64,000 nt of DNA, from positions 62,001 through 126,000 of the forward strand of contig NZ_LZZW01000030.1 of NCBI RefSeq assembly GCF_014170375.1. The letters run 5' to 3'. Made by a program: the position numbers and the translations under genes. The stretch's first letter is position 1, and the number at the start of each line of letters is the position of its first letter. Below the pieces are notes generated by a model. The model saw nothing but the letters and a program-made list of their open reading frames with translations. It had not been told where the DNA came from and ran no database searches. Below, piece by piece: positions 7,983 through 17,263 of this stretch. Origin of the DNA: Variovorax sp. UMC13 (GTDB taxonomy: Bacteria > Pseudomonadota > Gammaproteobacteria > Burkholderiales > Burkholderiaceae_C).

Positions 7983-9428
7983 CTACACATCCAGCGGCCA
8001 CTTCGGCCGCTGTATTTTTTGGTAGGGCAAGGTCCGCAGGTCCAGCGTCACGCTGCCCGGCGCGCCCGCATAGATCACCTGCTTCGCCACCTGGGAGAAG
8101 GAGGCGTAGAAGTGCTGCGAGGACTTCACCACCACGACCTTCTTCGCCGCCAGGTCGCAGCCCAGTTGCGTGAACAGGTCGGTGCCCATGGCCTGGTTGC
8201 GCCGCGTGACCAGCACGATCTCGATGCCGTTCGCCTCGACCAGCGCGCAGTCGCCCATCGGCACCGGCGTGCCCGACAGGCCGCTCATCACCAGGTCGTG
8301 ATGCAACGCCTTGACCGTGCAGAGCAGGTCCAGCGGATTGCCCGACAGCGGGCTGATCTTGCCGCCGATGCGCAGCGGCAGCCGCGCACCCAGGCCCGCA
8401 TCGAAGGCGATGCGCACCGCGATCGGGTCCCACATCGGGCCCAGCGCCGCATCGCCGATGCCGCGCTCGATCATCCGGCGCAGCATGAAGGTGGCGTCGC
8501 TGGCCGCGCCGCCGCCGGGGTTGTCGGCGCCGTCGGAGACCACCACCGGGCCGCCGTCGAAGGCCAGGGCCTGGTCGAGCGCGCTGTCGATGTCGGGATA
8601 GGGCACGCCGAGGCCTTCGCGCAGCGCGATGAACTCGTCGGCCAGCTGGCGTGCCAGCGCCTGGGCCTGGGCCGCGTCGTCGTCGGTGTAGACCAGCAGC
8701 TTGGTGCCCATGCCGGGCACGTCGCCCCAGGAAAAACCGTGCGCGATCGAGATCGACAGCACGCCGTCCTTGCCTTCCAGCGCCTGGATGCGGTCGACGA
8801 AGCCGCGCGCCGGCTCGCGCGAGGTGTGGACCGTGACGATCATCTCGCAGTCGACCACCGCGGCCACGGGCTGGACCTTGCCCTCGACCATCGCGGCGCA
8901 GAGGTCGACCAGCTCCAGGCCGCGTTCGAGGATGTCGGTGTGCGGGTACTCCTTGAACGCGATGATCAGGTCGGCGTTGGCGGTCATGGCCTCTGTCAGG
9001 TGGCAGTGCGGATCGATCTCCACGCCGATCACCCGGTCGGGGCCGGCGATCGCGCGCACGCGTTGGAGCAGGTCGCCCTCGCAGTCGTCGTAGCCGTCGG
9101 CCACCATCGCGCCGTGCAGGCCCAGCAGCACCATGTCGACCGGCATGGCCGCGCGCAGGTCGGCGAGCAGCTCCTCGCGCAGCGTCTCGTAGGCATGGCG
9201 CGTGGTGATGCCGCCGGGCTGCGCGCCCGCCACCACGCCTTCCTGCAGGTGCCAGCCGCGTTCGGCGCCGCGCACCCGTGCGGCCCACAGCGGACCCGCG
9301 TAGATGCTCATCCGGTCCGGATGCTGGCCGGCCGGGTAGTGGCCGGCCTCCTCGAACGAGGACAGGGCCGTCGGCATCGGGGCGAAGGTGTTGGTTTCGG
9401 TCGCAAGGGTGGCGCTGAAGACTCGCAT
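7983..9428 (-). CDS. M81 (MlrC-type) metallopeptidase, second paralogue
   Basis: 481 residues, a full-length stand-alone M81 protein. It shares the motif set of the fused copy at the same residue numbers: ATETNTF near residue 10, D139-P-H-C-H143, FKEYPHTD with H163, a DGADNPGGGAASDATF loop and SSQHFYASF near the end. MlrC of microcystin degraders is the best-known member and hydrolyses peptides as a zinc enzyme. Most family members, including this one, have no known substrate. It reads towards the exb-tonB operon and ends within that operon's terminator. The gap to the flavoprotein gene upstream is 33 bp, so the two are probably one transcript. Confidence 0.9.
   Translation of the reverse strand: MRVFSATLATETNTFAPMPTALSSFEEAGHYPAGQHPDRMSIYAGPLWAARVRGAERGWHLQEGVVAGAQPGGITTRHAYETLREELLADLRAAMPVDMVLLGLHGAMVADGYDDCEGDLLQRVRAIAGPDRVIGVEIDPHCHLTEAMTANADLIIAFKEYPHTDILERGLELVDLCAAMVEGKVQPVAAVVDCEMIVTVHTSREPARGFVDRIQALEGKDGVLSISIAHGFSWGDVPGMGTKLLVYTDDDAAQAQALARQLADEFIALREGLGVPYPDIDSALDQALAFDGGPVVVSDGADNPGGGAASDATFMLRRMIERGIGDAALGPMWDPIAVRIAFDAGLGARLPLRIGGKISPLSGNPLDLLCTVKALHHDLVMSGLSGTPVPMGDCALVEANGIEIVLVTRRNQAMGTDLFTQLGCDLAAKKVVVVKSSQHFYASFSQVAKQVIYAGAPGSVTLDLRTLPYQKIQRPKWPLDV
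7992..8020 (+). terminator. Rho-independent terminator of the exb-tonB operon
   Basis: CAGCGGCC (7992-7999) pairs perfectly with GGCCGCTG (8005-8012) around a 5-nt loop. TATTTTTT follows at 8013-8020. The orientation fits termination of the plus-strand exbB-tonB transcript. The hairpin lies inside the last codons of the convergent minus-strand M81 gene, so the same bases are coding on one strand and terminator on the other. Confidence 0.75.
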
Positions 9429-9461
9429 GGGGGATCTCGAGGAGGGGGGGGGAATGTGTCG

Positions 9462-10616
9462 TCAGGCCGCGTCGCGCAGCCGTTGCGGGCCCAGCATCGC
9501 TTCCGTGAGGCCGAAGGCCGCGATGCGCTCGGGCAGCGGCAGGCCGCGGGCCAGCGCGGCGCAGGCCTCGCCCATCGCGGCCGAGGTCTGGATGCCGTAG
9601 CCGCCCTGGGCCGCGACCCAGAAGAAGCCCGGTGCCGAGGGTTCGAAACCGCCCACCAGGTCGCCGTCGGCCACGAAGGAACGCAGGCCGGCCCAGGTGC
9701 GCGTGGGGCGGCGGATGGCCAGCGTGGTCGCTTCCTCGATGCGGTGGATGGCGAAGGCGATGTCCAGCTCCTCGGGCTGCACGTCGTGCGGATCGACCGG
9801 GTCGGCGTTGGCCGGCGAGCCCAGCAGCATGCCGGCGTCGGGCTTGAGGTACCAGCCCTCGTCGGCGCTGTAGACCATCGGCCAGTGCGCGGTGTCGGCG
9901 CCTTCGGTGGGCGCGAAGATCAGGGCCGAGCGGCGGCGCGGCTCGATGCCGATGGGCGGCACGCCCGCCATCCGCGCGATGGTGTCGACCCAGGCACCGG
10001 CGGCGTTGAGCAGCACCGCCGCCTCGTAGACCTTGCCGCCGGCCGTCACGCGCCAGCGCTCGCCGGTGCGCTCGACGGCCGTGACCTCGGCATCGCAGGC
10101 CAGCAGGCCGCCGGCCCGGCGCATGCCGCGCAGGTAGCCCTGGTGGATCGCATGCACGTCCATGTCGGCCGCGTCGGGCTCATAGAGCGCGGCCGCCACC
10201 TGCTCGGGGCGCAGCGCGGGCACGCGCGCCAGGGCTTCCTCGCGGCTCAGGCGCTCGGCGCCGGTGTCCATGGCGCGCAGCACCGCCCAGTGGGCCTCGA
10301 GCGTGGGCAGATGTTCTTCGCTCGCGACCATCATCGCGCCGCGCGGCGTGAGCAGCGGGTGCTCACTGAAGCCTTCGGGCGGATGGTCGAAGAAGGCGCG
10401 GCTGGCCAGCGTGAGGGCGCGCACCTGCGGCGTGCCGTAGCTTTCCATGAACAGCGCGGCCGAGCGGCCGGTGGAGTGGTAGCCCGGCTGGGATTCGCGT
10501 TCGAGCAGCACGACGCGGCCATGCGGCGCCAGCCAGTGGGCAACGGAAGCGCCGGCGATGCCGCCGCCGATCACGAGGTAGTCGGCCACGAGGGGCGCGG
10601 TGGTGGGGGTGTTCAT
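9462..10616 (-). CDS. FAD-dependent oxidoreductase, D-amino acid oxidase (DAO) family
   Basis: 384 residues from the ATG at 10616. The N-terminal dinucleotide-binding motif is YLVIGGGIAGASVA (Gly 17-19 and 22). A later ATG-like frame extension upstream is ignored because it runs into the operator region. The C-terminal block RPTRTWAGLRSF and the GYGIQTSAAMGE element match the FAD-binding and substrate-lid parts of glycine/D-amino acid/sarcosine oxidase-like enzymes. The family oxidises the C-N bond of amino acids. Next to M81 and the divergent XRE-cupin regulator, it probably acts on an amino acid or amine released by peptide breakdown. The substrate is unknown, and hydroxyglutarate or dimethylglycine oxidases belong to the same family. 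Confidence 0.85.
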   Translation of the reverse strand: MNTPTTAPLVADYLVIGGGIAGASVAHWLAPHGRVVLLERESQPGYHSTGRSAALFMESYGTPQVRALTLASRAFFDHPPEGFSEHPLLTPRGAMMVASEEHLPTLEAHWAVLRAMDTGAERLSREEALARVPALRPEQVAAALYEPDAADMDVHAIHQGYLRGMRRAGGLLACDAEVTAVERTGERWRVTAGGKVYEAAVLLNAAGAWVDTIARMAGVPPIGIEPRRRSALIFAPTEGADTAHWPMVYSADEGWYLKPDAGMLLGSPANADPVDPHDVQPEELDIAFAIHRIEEATTLAIRRPTRTWAGLRSFVADGDLVGGFEPSAPGFFWVAAQGGYGIQTSAAMGEACAALARGLPLPERIAAFGLTEAMLGPQRLRDAA

Positions 10617-10636
10617 GGGGAAAAGTGTAGGAACAA

Positions 10637-10654
10637 ATTTGCGGATACGCAAAT
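10637..10654. promoter_or_regulatory. Operator-like inverted repeat between divergent oxidoreductase and XRE genes
   Basis: ATTTGCGGATACGCAAAT is a perfect palindrome with 7-bp arms and a 4-bp centre. It is the only AT-rich stretch in the 98-bp divergent gap. It lies 21 bp from the flavoprotein start and about 60 bp from the regulator start. Its size suits an HTH_XRE dimer, so the adjacent regulator is the natural candidate to bind it and control both directions. Confidence 0.6.
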
Positions 10655-10714
10655 CAATTCGCGCACGGGACCGGCTGGCAGAATGGCCGCGCACTACCGA
10701 CGAGAAGAATCCGC

Positions 10715-11392
10715 GTGAATCCACACACCGCGACCCCCAAGGGCGCCCGGCCGAAACAGGCGCCGCCCACGCTGGACCCCGCCGCCTTCGGCCTGCGCCT
10801 GCGCGCCGCGCGCAAGCGCTTCGGCTGGACGCTGGCCCATCTGGCCGAACGCTCGGGTGTGTCGATCACCACCATCTCGCGCGCCGAGCGCGGCCAGCTC
10901 GCACTGGGCTACGAGAACTTCACCGCGCTGGGCCGCGCGCTCGAGATGGACATGAATGCGATGTTCGCGGGCGCCGGCGTCAAGCCCGCGCCGCTGGCGG
11001 GCCCGGTGGTCACGCGCGCGGGCCAGGGCGTGGTGTACCGCGGCCAGGCCATCGCCTACGAGTTCCTGGGCACCACGGCCGCGGGCAAGCAGATGAGCCC
11101 GATCGTCGGCACGGTGCATGCGCGCCGCGTGCACGGCCCCGAGGACTTCGTGCGCCACACGGGCGAGGAGTTCGTGTATGTGCTCTCGGGCGAGATCGAG
11201 GTGCACTTCGACCATGGCGAGGTGCTGCGCCTGGGCCGCGGCGACTCGCTCTACTTCGACAGCCGCATCGGCCACGCCTACGTGAGCGTGAGCCGGCAAC
11301 TGGCGAAGATCCTGGGCATGACCTGGGGCGAGAGCGTTTCGCTGCCGGTCCCGGCCGAGCCGGCGGCAAAGAAGCGCGCGCCGCGCGCCTAG
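10715..11392 (+). CDS. XRE-family transcriptional regulator with C-terminal cupin domain
   Basis: 225 residues from a GTG start (10715), with GAGAAGAA at 10703-10710 as ribosome binding site. The helix-turn-helix occupies about residues 25-80 (LAERSGVSITTISRAERGQ contains the recognition helix). A small beta-barrel cupin covers about 130-205, with HTGEEFVYVLSGEIEVHFDHGE and GDSLYFDSRIGHAYV. XRE-cupin proteins commonly sense a small catabolic substrate in the cupin and control the neighbouring operon. Divergent placement from the flavoprotein-M81 pair, with a palindrome between, supports local control. The stop overlaps the convergent ATPase stop by CTAG (11389-11392). Confidence 0.88.
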   Translation: MNPHTATPKGARPKQAPPTLDPAAFGLRLRAARKRFGWTLAHLAERSGVSITTISRAERGQLALGYENFTALGRALEMDMNAMFAGAGVKPAPLAGPVVTRAGQGVVYRGQAIAYEFLGTTAAGKQMSPIVGTVHARRVHGPEDFVRHTGEEFVYVLSGEIEVHFDHGEVLRLGRGDSLYFDSRIGHAYVSVSRQLAKILGMTWGESVSLPVPAEPAAKKRAPRA

Positions 11393-14300
11393 GCCGGCTC
11401 GCGCTCCAGCGCGACCACGTTCGCGCCTTCCGGGAACACCTCGCGCACCAGCGGCAGCAGGTGCGCATGGTGGGTCAGGAAGATCACCTGCGTGTGCGCC
11501 GACAGCGCGCGCAGCACGCGCAGGCCGGCCTGGGCCCGCGCATCGTCGAAGTTGACGAACAGGTCGTCGGCCACGAAGGGCAGTGGCGGCGCGCTCACCA
11601 GGTGCAGTTCCAGCGCCGCGATGCGCAGCGCCAGGTAGAGCTGGTCGCGCGTGCCTTCGCTCAGGCCCGCGACCTCGACCACCGCCCCGCCGCGGCGCTT
11701 GGCGTAGAGGGCCGGCGTGTCCTTCTCGTAGTCGACGCCCAGCTTGACGAAATCGCCCAGCGTGAGTTCGGCGAACACCGCGCTCGCGCGCTGCAGCATC
11801 GGCCCCTGCTGGCGGTCGCGGTAGCGATCGATGGCCCACTTGAGCAGCTTGCCCGCGGTCGCGACCTCGAGGTACTGCTCGGCCACGTCGCCCATCGCGG
11901 CCAGCGCCTCCTGCCGCTTGGCCTCGGCGATCGCGGCATTGGCCTGGCCCGCGATCGCGGCCAGCGCCTGCTCGGCGGTCACGCGCTGGCGCACCAGCGC
12001 CTCGAGGCGCTCGGCCAGTGCCGCCAGCTCGCTTTTCGTCTGCTCGCCGAGCCCGGCCACCTGGGTCGGGTCGAGCGCCGCGACCTCGGCTTCGATGGCT
12101 TCGCGCGTCAGGCCGTCGCCATCGCGGATCAGGGCTTCGCGCGCGTCCTCGAGCGTCTGGCGCAATGCGCGGCGGCGGTCGGATCGCTCGACCAGCGGGA
12201 TCGCCTCGGCCACCGACGCCACGCCGGCCAGCGCCAGCAGCGGCCGGAGCTGCGCCTGCACCGTGGCCAAAGCCAGTTCGGCCTCCGCCAGCGACGACAC
12301 GGCCCGGCCCAGGGCCTGCTCGGCGAGCTCCGCCTGCTGCCGCGCCGCGCTGCTGTCGCGCAGCCGCTGCGCCAGCCGCCGCGCCACCTCGGGCCAGTCG
12401 CCCAGCGCCAGCCATGGCGGCTCGACCGCGGCGCCGAGCCGCCGGGCCTCGGCCTCGAGCCGGTCCAGGTCGGCGCGCATGGTGTCGATGTACTCGCGCC
12501 GGATCTGGTCGGCGCGCTCCAGCCGTTCGGTGACCCGCTGCGCCAGCGCGACCGCGCCCTCGGCTTCGGCAAAGGTCGAAGAAGCGGCTTCGAGCCGGGC
12601 GCTGCGCAGGGCCGCCGCCCATTGGGCCTCCCATTGGCGGTACTGCGCGTCCGCCGCATCGGCCAGGGCGCGCAGGCCCTCGAGCGCCCGCTGTGCCTGG
12701 GCGCACTGCTGCACCAGGGCGTCGCGGCTGGCCTGGGTGCTGTCGGCCTGGCGCACCTGCAGGCTGGCTTGCGCGCACAGCGCCGACAAGGCGATGCCCG
12801 CCGGCACTTCCACGCCTGCTTCCTGCAGCGCGGCGACCAGCGTCGCCTGCGCCTCGCGGCCGGCGCGGGCCTCTTCGTCGAACTCGCGCTGCCGCTGCGC
12901 CGCTTCGTCGTGGGCCGCCAGCGCCTCGTCGCGCTGCGCCAGGCCCTGGGTCGCGTCGTCGAGCGGCATGCCGGCCCAGCCCACACCGCGAGCCAGCGCG
13001 GCCCAGTCGGCGTCGAGCGCCGCCAGTTCGGCCGCGCGTTCGGCCAGCACCGTGTCCTGGCGCGCCACGTCGGCCTGGGCCAGCGCCAGGTTCTGCCGCG
13101 TGCCCTGCAGGGTCGCGGCCTCAGTGGCCGTGCCGAGCTGGGCATCGACCAGTTCGTCGGCGCGGCGGATCGCGGCGTCGAGCCTCGGCGCGCCCTCGGC
13201 CAGGCCGATCTCGCCGTCCTTGACCGCGAGCCAGGCCGCATCGCGGCCGTCCCGCGCCGCGCGCACCTGCTCGGCCGTGACCACGGCATGGGCCTGCTCG
13301 AACTGCTGCAGCGCCAGTGCGAGGCGTTCCGCCACGGCCTGCAGATCGTCGCGCTTGCCGCGCGCATGGGCCAGGGCCGTCGCGGCATCGTGGCGCTGGC
13401 GCTGCAGCGCGCCGAGGCGCGCGGGCGAGGGCAAGGCCATGGCGCGCAGCGCGTCGACCGGCGCCTGCCAGGGGCCCAGCGCCGCCAGCGCCTGCGCGCG
13501 CCGGGCCTGCGCGGCCTCGAGCGCCGATGCCAGGCTGCGCTGGCGCGCGGCGCTGTGGCCCAGCGCCAGCGCATCGGCCAGTGCCTGTCGCAAGGCCGGC
13601 GAGACTTCCGATGCAGGCAGCGCCTGCAGGTCTTCGCGATGGTTTTCGAGTTCCTGCGTCTTCTGGTGCACCGCCTCCCGCGCGCCGCGCACCGCCTGGT
13701 GCAGGCCGCCGCGGTCGCGCAGCAGGTTGACCACGGCCTGCAGCGCCAGCGCGCTGGGCCGGCCCGCGCGGATCTCGGCCTCGCCCGCGGGCCAGCCCAG
13801 TTGCATGGCGGCGTCGCGGGCCTCCGCGAGCAGGCGCCCGACCTCGGCCTCGCGCAGCGGCAGCTCGCGCGGATGGTTGGCGCACAGGTTGCGCATCCGG
13901 TCGAGCGCCTCGATGTCGGCGCTCAGGGCGAGCACGCCCGCGTCGTACGCCACCTCGCCGTGCTCGCCGCGGCGCGCCTCGACGTCCTTGGCGCGCGCCT
14001 GGCAGGTGGCCTCGGCGCGCGACAGCGCCTCGGCGCCCGTGCGCAGTTCGGCCAGCGCAGTCGCGGGGAAATCGATCACCTCGCCGGGCTCGGCCCAGGC
14101 GGCTTCGAAGCCGCGGATCTCGAGCAGCCTGGGCCCGAGCCGGCGCACGCGCTCGAGGCGCGAACGCCGGGCCTCGAGCGCCAGGCGCCGCCCTTCTTCG
14201 GTGGCGATGCCGGCCAGCACCGTGTCGAGCGCGGCCTTGGCCTCGGTCCAGACCTTGGTCTTGACCTGCGCGTTCCTGAGTTCCGCCTGCGCCTCGTCGA

Positions 14301-14862
14301 AGCGCTGCGCGGCCTGCGCGTAGTCGCTGCTGCCCTTGCGCGGCGCCCAGAGGTTGCCGGCCTGCTTCTCCAGCGCCTCGCGCACCGGCCCGAGGCTGGC
14401 GATGCCGGCGGCCGACTGGAACAGCACACGGCCCACGTCCTTCGAACTGTCGAGGATGCTGCGGCCGCCTTCGACCAGCCGGTCGTGGTCCATGCAGAAC
14501 ATCTGCTTGAAGAAGTCCTTGTCGGCGGTGCCGAGGAAGGGGGCGAGCTGTGCGTCGGGCATCACGGCGTCGGCCGGCGTGCGCAGCGGCGTGCGGCCGC
14601 GCACCCGATGGAAGGCGAGCTCGCCCGGTCCACCTTCGAGTATCCCGCCGAGCCGCATCTCGGTCAGCGCATGCCTAAAGTTCAGTGACGTGCGCAGCTC
14701 CATGTTGAAAAGAAGCTCAGTAATGGCCTTGCGCACGGTCGACTTGCCGGCCTCGTTGGGCCCGACCACCACATGGAAGTCGGCCGCGGCGTTCGATGGA
14801 AAGTCGAGGCTGGTGCCGTCGAACTTGCCGTACTTGAGCAGTTGCAGTTGCCGGATGCGCAT
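11389..14862 (-). CDS. YhaN-like SMC/Rad50-type AAA ATPase
   Basis: 1157 residues. Walker A is GPNEAGKST at 34-42, directly after an N-terminal FHVVVGPN strand. Between about 170 and 970 the protein is Ala/Glu/Leu/Arg-rich with long helical runs typical of coiled coils. The C-terminal half-site has the ABC-type signature LSEGTRDQLYLALR, Walker B FVADDLFVNFDD and the switch histidines in FLTHHAHLL. N- and C-terminal ATPase halves split by coiled coil is the SbcC/Rad50 plan; the YhaN subfamily matches best because its partner, a YhaO-type phosphoesterase, is encoded 3 bp upstream. The pair probably processes DNA ends. In Bacillus, YhaO/YhaN are linked to DNA repair, but the biochemical role here is inferred. 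Confidence 0.85.
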   Translation of the reverse strand: MRIRQLQLLKYGKFDGTSLDFPSNAAADFHVVVGPNEAGKSTVRKAITELLFNMELRTSLNFRHALTEMRLGGILEGGPGELAFHRVRGRTPLRTPADAVMPDAQLAPFLGTADKDFFKQMFCMDHDRLVEGGRSILDSSKDVGRVLFQSAAGIASLGPVREALEKQAGNLWAPRKGSSDYAQAAQRFDEAQAELRNAQVKTKVWTEAKAALDTVLAGIATEEGRRLALEARRSRLERVRRLGPRLLEIRGFEAAWAEPGEVIDFPATALAELRTGAEALSRAEATCQARAKDVEARRGEHGEVAYDAGVLALSADIEALDRMRNLCANHPRELPLREAEVGRLLAEARDAAMQLGWPAGEAEIRAGRPSALALQAVVNLLRDRGGLHQAVRGAREAVHQKTQELENHREDLQALPASEVSPALRQALADALALGHSAARQRSLASALEAAQARRAQALAALGPWQAPVDALRAMALPSPARLGALQRQRHDAATALAHARGKRDDLQAVAERLALALQQFEQAHAVVTAEQVRAARDGRDAAWLAVKDGEIGLAEGAPRLDAAIRRADELVDAQLGTATEAATLQGTRQNLALAQADVARQDTVLAERAAELAALDADWAALARGVGWAGMPLDDATQGLAQRDEALAAHDEAAQRQREFDEEARAGREAQATLVAALQEAGVEVPAGIALSALCAQASLQVRQADSTQASRDALVQQCAQAQRALEGLRALADAADAQYRQWEAQWAAALRSARLEAASSTFAEAEGAVALAQRVTERLERADQIRREYIDTMRADLDRLEAEARRLGAAVEPPWLALGDWPEVARRLAQRLRDSSAARQQAELAEQALGRAVSSLAEAELALATVQAQLRPLLALAGVASVAEAIPLVERSDRRRALRQTLEDAREALIRDGDGLTREAIEAEVAALDPTQVAGLGEQTKSELAALAERLEALVRQRVTAEQALAAIAGQANAAIAEAKRQEALAAMGDVAEQYLEVATAGKLLKWAIDRYRDRQQGPMLQRASAVFAELTLGDFVKLGVDYEKDTPALYAKRRGGAVVEVAGLSEGTRDQLYLALRIAALELHLVSAPPLPFVADDLFVNFDDARAQAGLRVLRALSAHTQVIFLTHHAHLLPLVREVFPEGANVVALEREPA

Positions 14863-14865
14863 GCC

Positions 14866-16119
14866 TTATTTCTCCCCGTCCATCAGGCTGGCCAGCAGCG
14901 CGGGCGAGACCTGCTGCAGCAGCCGGCCGAAGTCGCCCTCGCGCGCCATGGCGAGCAGCGGCACCTCTTCCTTCACGTCGGCCGGCACCTTGGCGAAGAA
15001 GGGCTGCAGCTCGGTGCGCAGCTTCTGCAGGAACTCGGGGTCGCTGCTCGCCTCATCGAGGATCTCCTGCAGGTCGGCGATCGCGTCCCTGCGCGCGCCG
15101 ATGTCGGCGCGCTCGGCCACGGGCTCGGTCGCGAGCTTGACCTTCTCGAGCCACAGGCGCTCGTTGCCGATGGCGGCGATCTGCCCCAGCACCTCGGCGC
15201 GCAGTTCATGCGCCTTGCCGAACAGCGCGCCATGCGCGGGCGTGCGGCCGCGCAGCGTGACGCGCACCGCGCGCGGCACCTGGGCATCGACCGCCAGCAG
15301 CGCATGGAGCTGCTGGCCCACCTGGCGCGCCACATCGCCCATCGACGCGCACGCCGAAGCGTCGACCTCCACGCTCTCCCAGCGCAGCACATCGAGGTAG
15401 AGACGCTCGACCGTCGTCTGCCCGTCTTCCACCGTGACCAGCACCGCGCCGCGGCGGCCGGTCTCGCGGATCTGGCGGCCCTGCAGGTTGCCCGGGAACA
15501 CGATGTGCGAGGCCTCGGCCCAGTGCTGGAACTCGTGCACATGGCCCAGCGCCCAGTAGTCGTAGCCGCGCGCATGCAGCTCGGCGCGCGAGCAGGGCGC
15601 GTAGTTGGCATGCGCGGCGCTGCCTTCGAGCGCGGTGTGCAGCACGCCGATGTTGTAGTGGCCGGGCACGGGCGCGGGGTAGCCCAGCGCGAGGTTGTCG
15701 GTGACGGCCTTGTCGCGGAAGCTCTGGCCGTGCAACGCGACCTTCAGGCCGTCGAGCCTGTGCACCTCGGGCTTGCGCGACGAGAAGGTCTTCACGTTGT
15801 CGGGCAGGGTGAGCTTCCGGGTCATCTCGCTCTCGGCATCGTGGTTGCCGAACAGCAGGAACACCGGGATGCCCGCGCGCTGCAGCCGGCCCATTTCCTT
15901 GCTGAAGAAGATGCCGGTGTTGTGGTCGCGCCAGTCGCCGTCGTAGAGGTCGCCGGCGATCACCATGAAAGCCACGGCCTCCTCGATGGCCCGTTCGACC
16001 AGCTGCGAGAACGCTTCACGCGAGGCGTTGCGCAGCTGCGCGGCCGGTGCGTCGGGGTACGCGCTCAGGCCATGCAGGGGGCTGTCGAGATGGATGTCTG
16101 CGGCATGAATGAATTTCAT
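14866..16119 (-). CDS. YhaO-like DNA repair exonuclease (Mre11/SbcD-type metallophosphoesterase)
   Basis: 417 residues from ATG 16119 (MKFIHAADIHLDSPLHGL); an upstream extension is possible but lacks conserved residues. Calcineurin-like phosphoesterase motifs are in order: D8-x-H10, AGDLYDGDW, FGNHDAE, then a VLHTALEG histidine and ALGHVHEF. These ligate two metals for phosphodiester cleavage. A C-terminal accessory region (about 290-417), rich in charged helices, probably docks onto the ATPase, as in Mre11-Rad50. The gene is separated from the yhaN-like ATPase by 3 bp, so the two form an obligate operon. Substrate polarity (3'-5' exo or endo) cannot be inferred. Confidence 0.87.
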   Translation of the reverse strand: MKFIHAADIHLDSPLHGLSAYPDAPAAQLRNASREAFSQLVERAIEEAVAFMVIAGDLYDGDWRDHNTGIFFSKEMGRLQRAGIPVFLLFGNHDAESEMTRKLTLPDNVKTFSSRKPEVHRLDGLKVALHGQSFRDKAVTDNLALGYPAPVPGHYNIGVLHTALEGSAAHANYAPCSRAELHARGYDYWALGHVHEFQHWAEASHIVFPGNLQGRQIRETGRRGAVLVTVEDGQTTVERLYLDVLRWESVEVDASACASMGDVARQVGQQLHALLAVDAQVPRAVRVTLRGRTPAHGALFGKAHELRAEVLGQIAAIGNERLWLEKVKLATEPVAERADIGARRDAIADLQEILDEASSDPEFLQKLRTELQPFFAKVPADVKEEVPLLAMAREGDFGRLLQQVSPALLASLMDGEK

Positions 16120-16253
16120 GCGTCCTCGCTGGGTGGGGTCGGCTGATGATGATGTTTCCGGCAGCCTGCCCAAGCCATCGCAGGGTCGCCGGTCCAGCCC
16201 GTGGGCCGCGTTCGAACGGCGTCAGTATGACCGCTGCGAACGCGCGACGCGCC

Positions 16254-16994
<741 letters not shown>

Positions 16995-17061
16995 GGCGGC
17001 AATGGGAAAGGGCGGGAAGTAGCCGCAATGTAGCGCCGCCGCCGGGCGCCGGGCCGGGCTT

Positions 17062-17076
17062 TGTATGCCTGTGTAT
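17062..17076 (-). promoter_or_regulatory. Response-regulator box copy 1 (ATACA-CAGGC-ATACA)
   Basis: Read on the minus strand this is ATACACAGGCATACA, a direct repeat of ATACA with a 10-bp period, one helical turn. That is the usual spacing for tandem OmpR-type winged-helix monomers. It lies 68-82 bp upstream of the response regulator start. A CCGGCC tail follows, as in the other copies. Confidence 0.6.
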
Positions 17077-17135
17077 CCCGCGCGAAGGCGGACACCGTCT
17101 GTTGCGCGGACGGCAGGACATTCACGCGCCACCGA

Positions 17136-17192
17136 GAAACGTAATGTGTGGATTTCCGATGCCGATACACAGGCATACACAGAGCGCGGCCA
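17136..17192 (+). promoter_or_regulatory. Response-regulator box copy 2 with extended conserved upstream block
   Basis: ATACA-CAGGC-ATACA lies at 17165-17179, preceded by a block (17136-17158) containing GTGTGGATTTCCG that recurs almost exactly at 18375-18397. The distance to the start of the small secreted protein is about 85 bp. Blocks and spacing between block and box are conserved in the two plus-strand copies, so the promoter and operator seem to have been duplicated together. Confidence 0.6.
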
Positions 17193-17263
17193 AGGGGTGG
17201 GAGGCGGCCAAAAATCCGGTCGTTGATTCGAAACACCCCCTCCACTCCTCGAAGGACCTCCCC

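Noticed and set aside
7866..10718. 950-codon plus-strand frame opposite the M81 and flavoprotein genes
   Set aside because: It is the reverse of two well-supported minus-strand genes, and its composition is His/Gln/Arg-rich without motifs.
1..11392. Complete microcystin degradation locus
   Set aside because: No mlrA-type Abi/CAAX protease is visible, and M81 and S12 proteins are widespread in Comamonadaceae for other purposes.
11389..16119. Anti-phage defence system built on the SMC-like ATPase and nuclease
   Set aside because: Both proteins match YhaN/YhaO repair families, and no defence gene, integrase or lower-GC island surrounds them.
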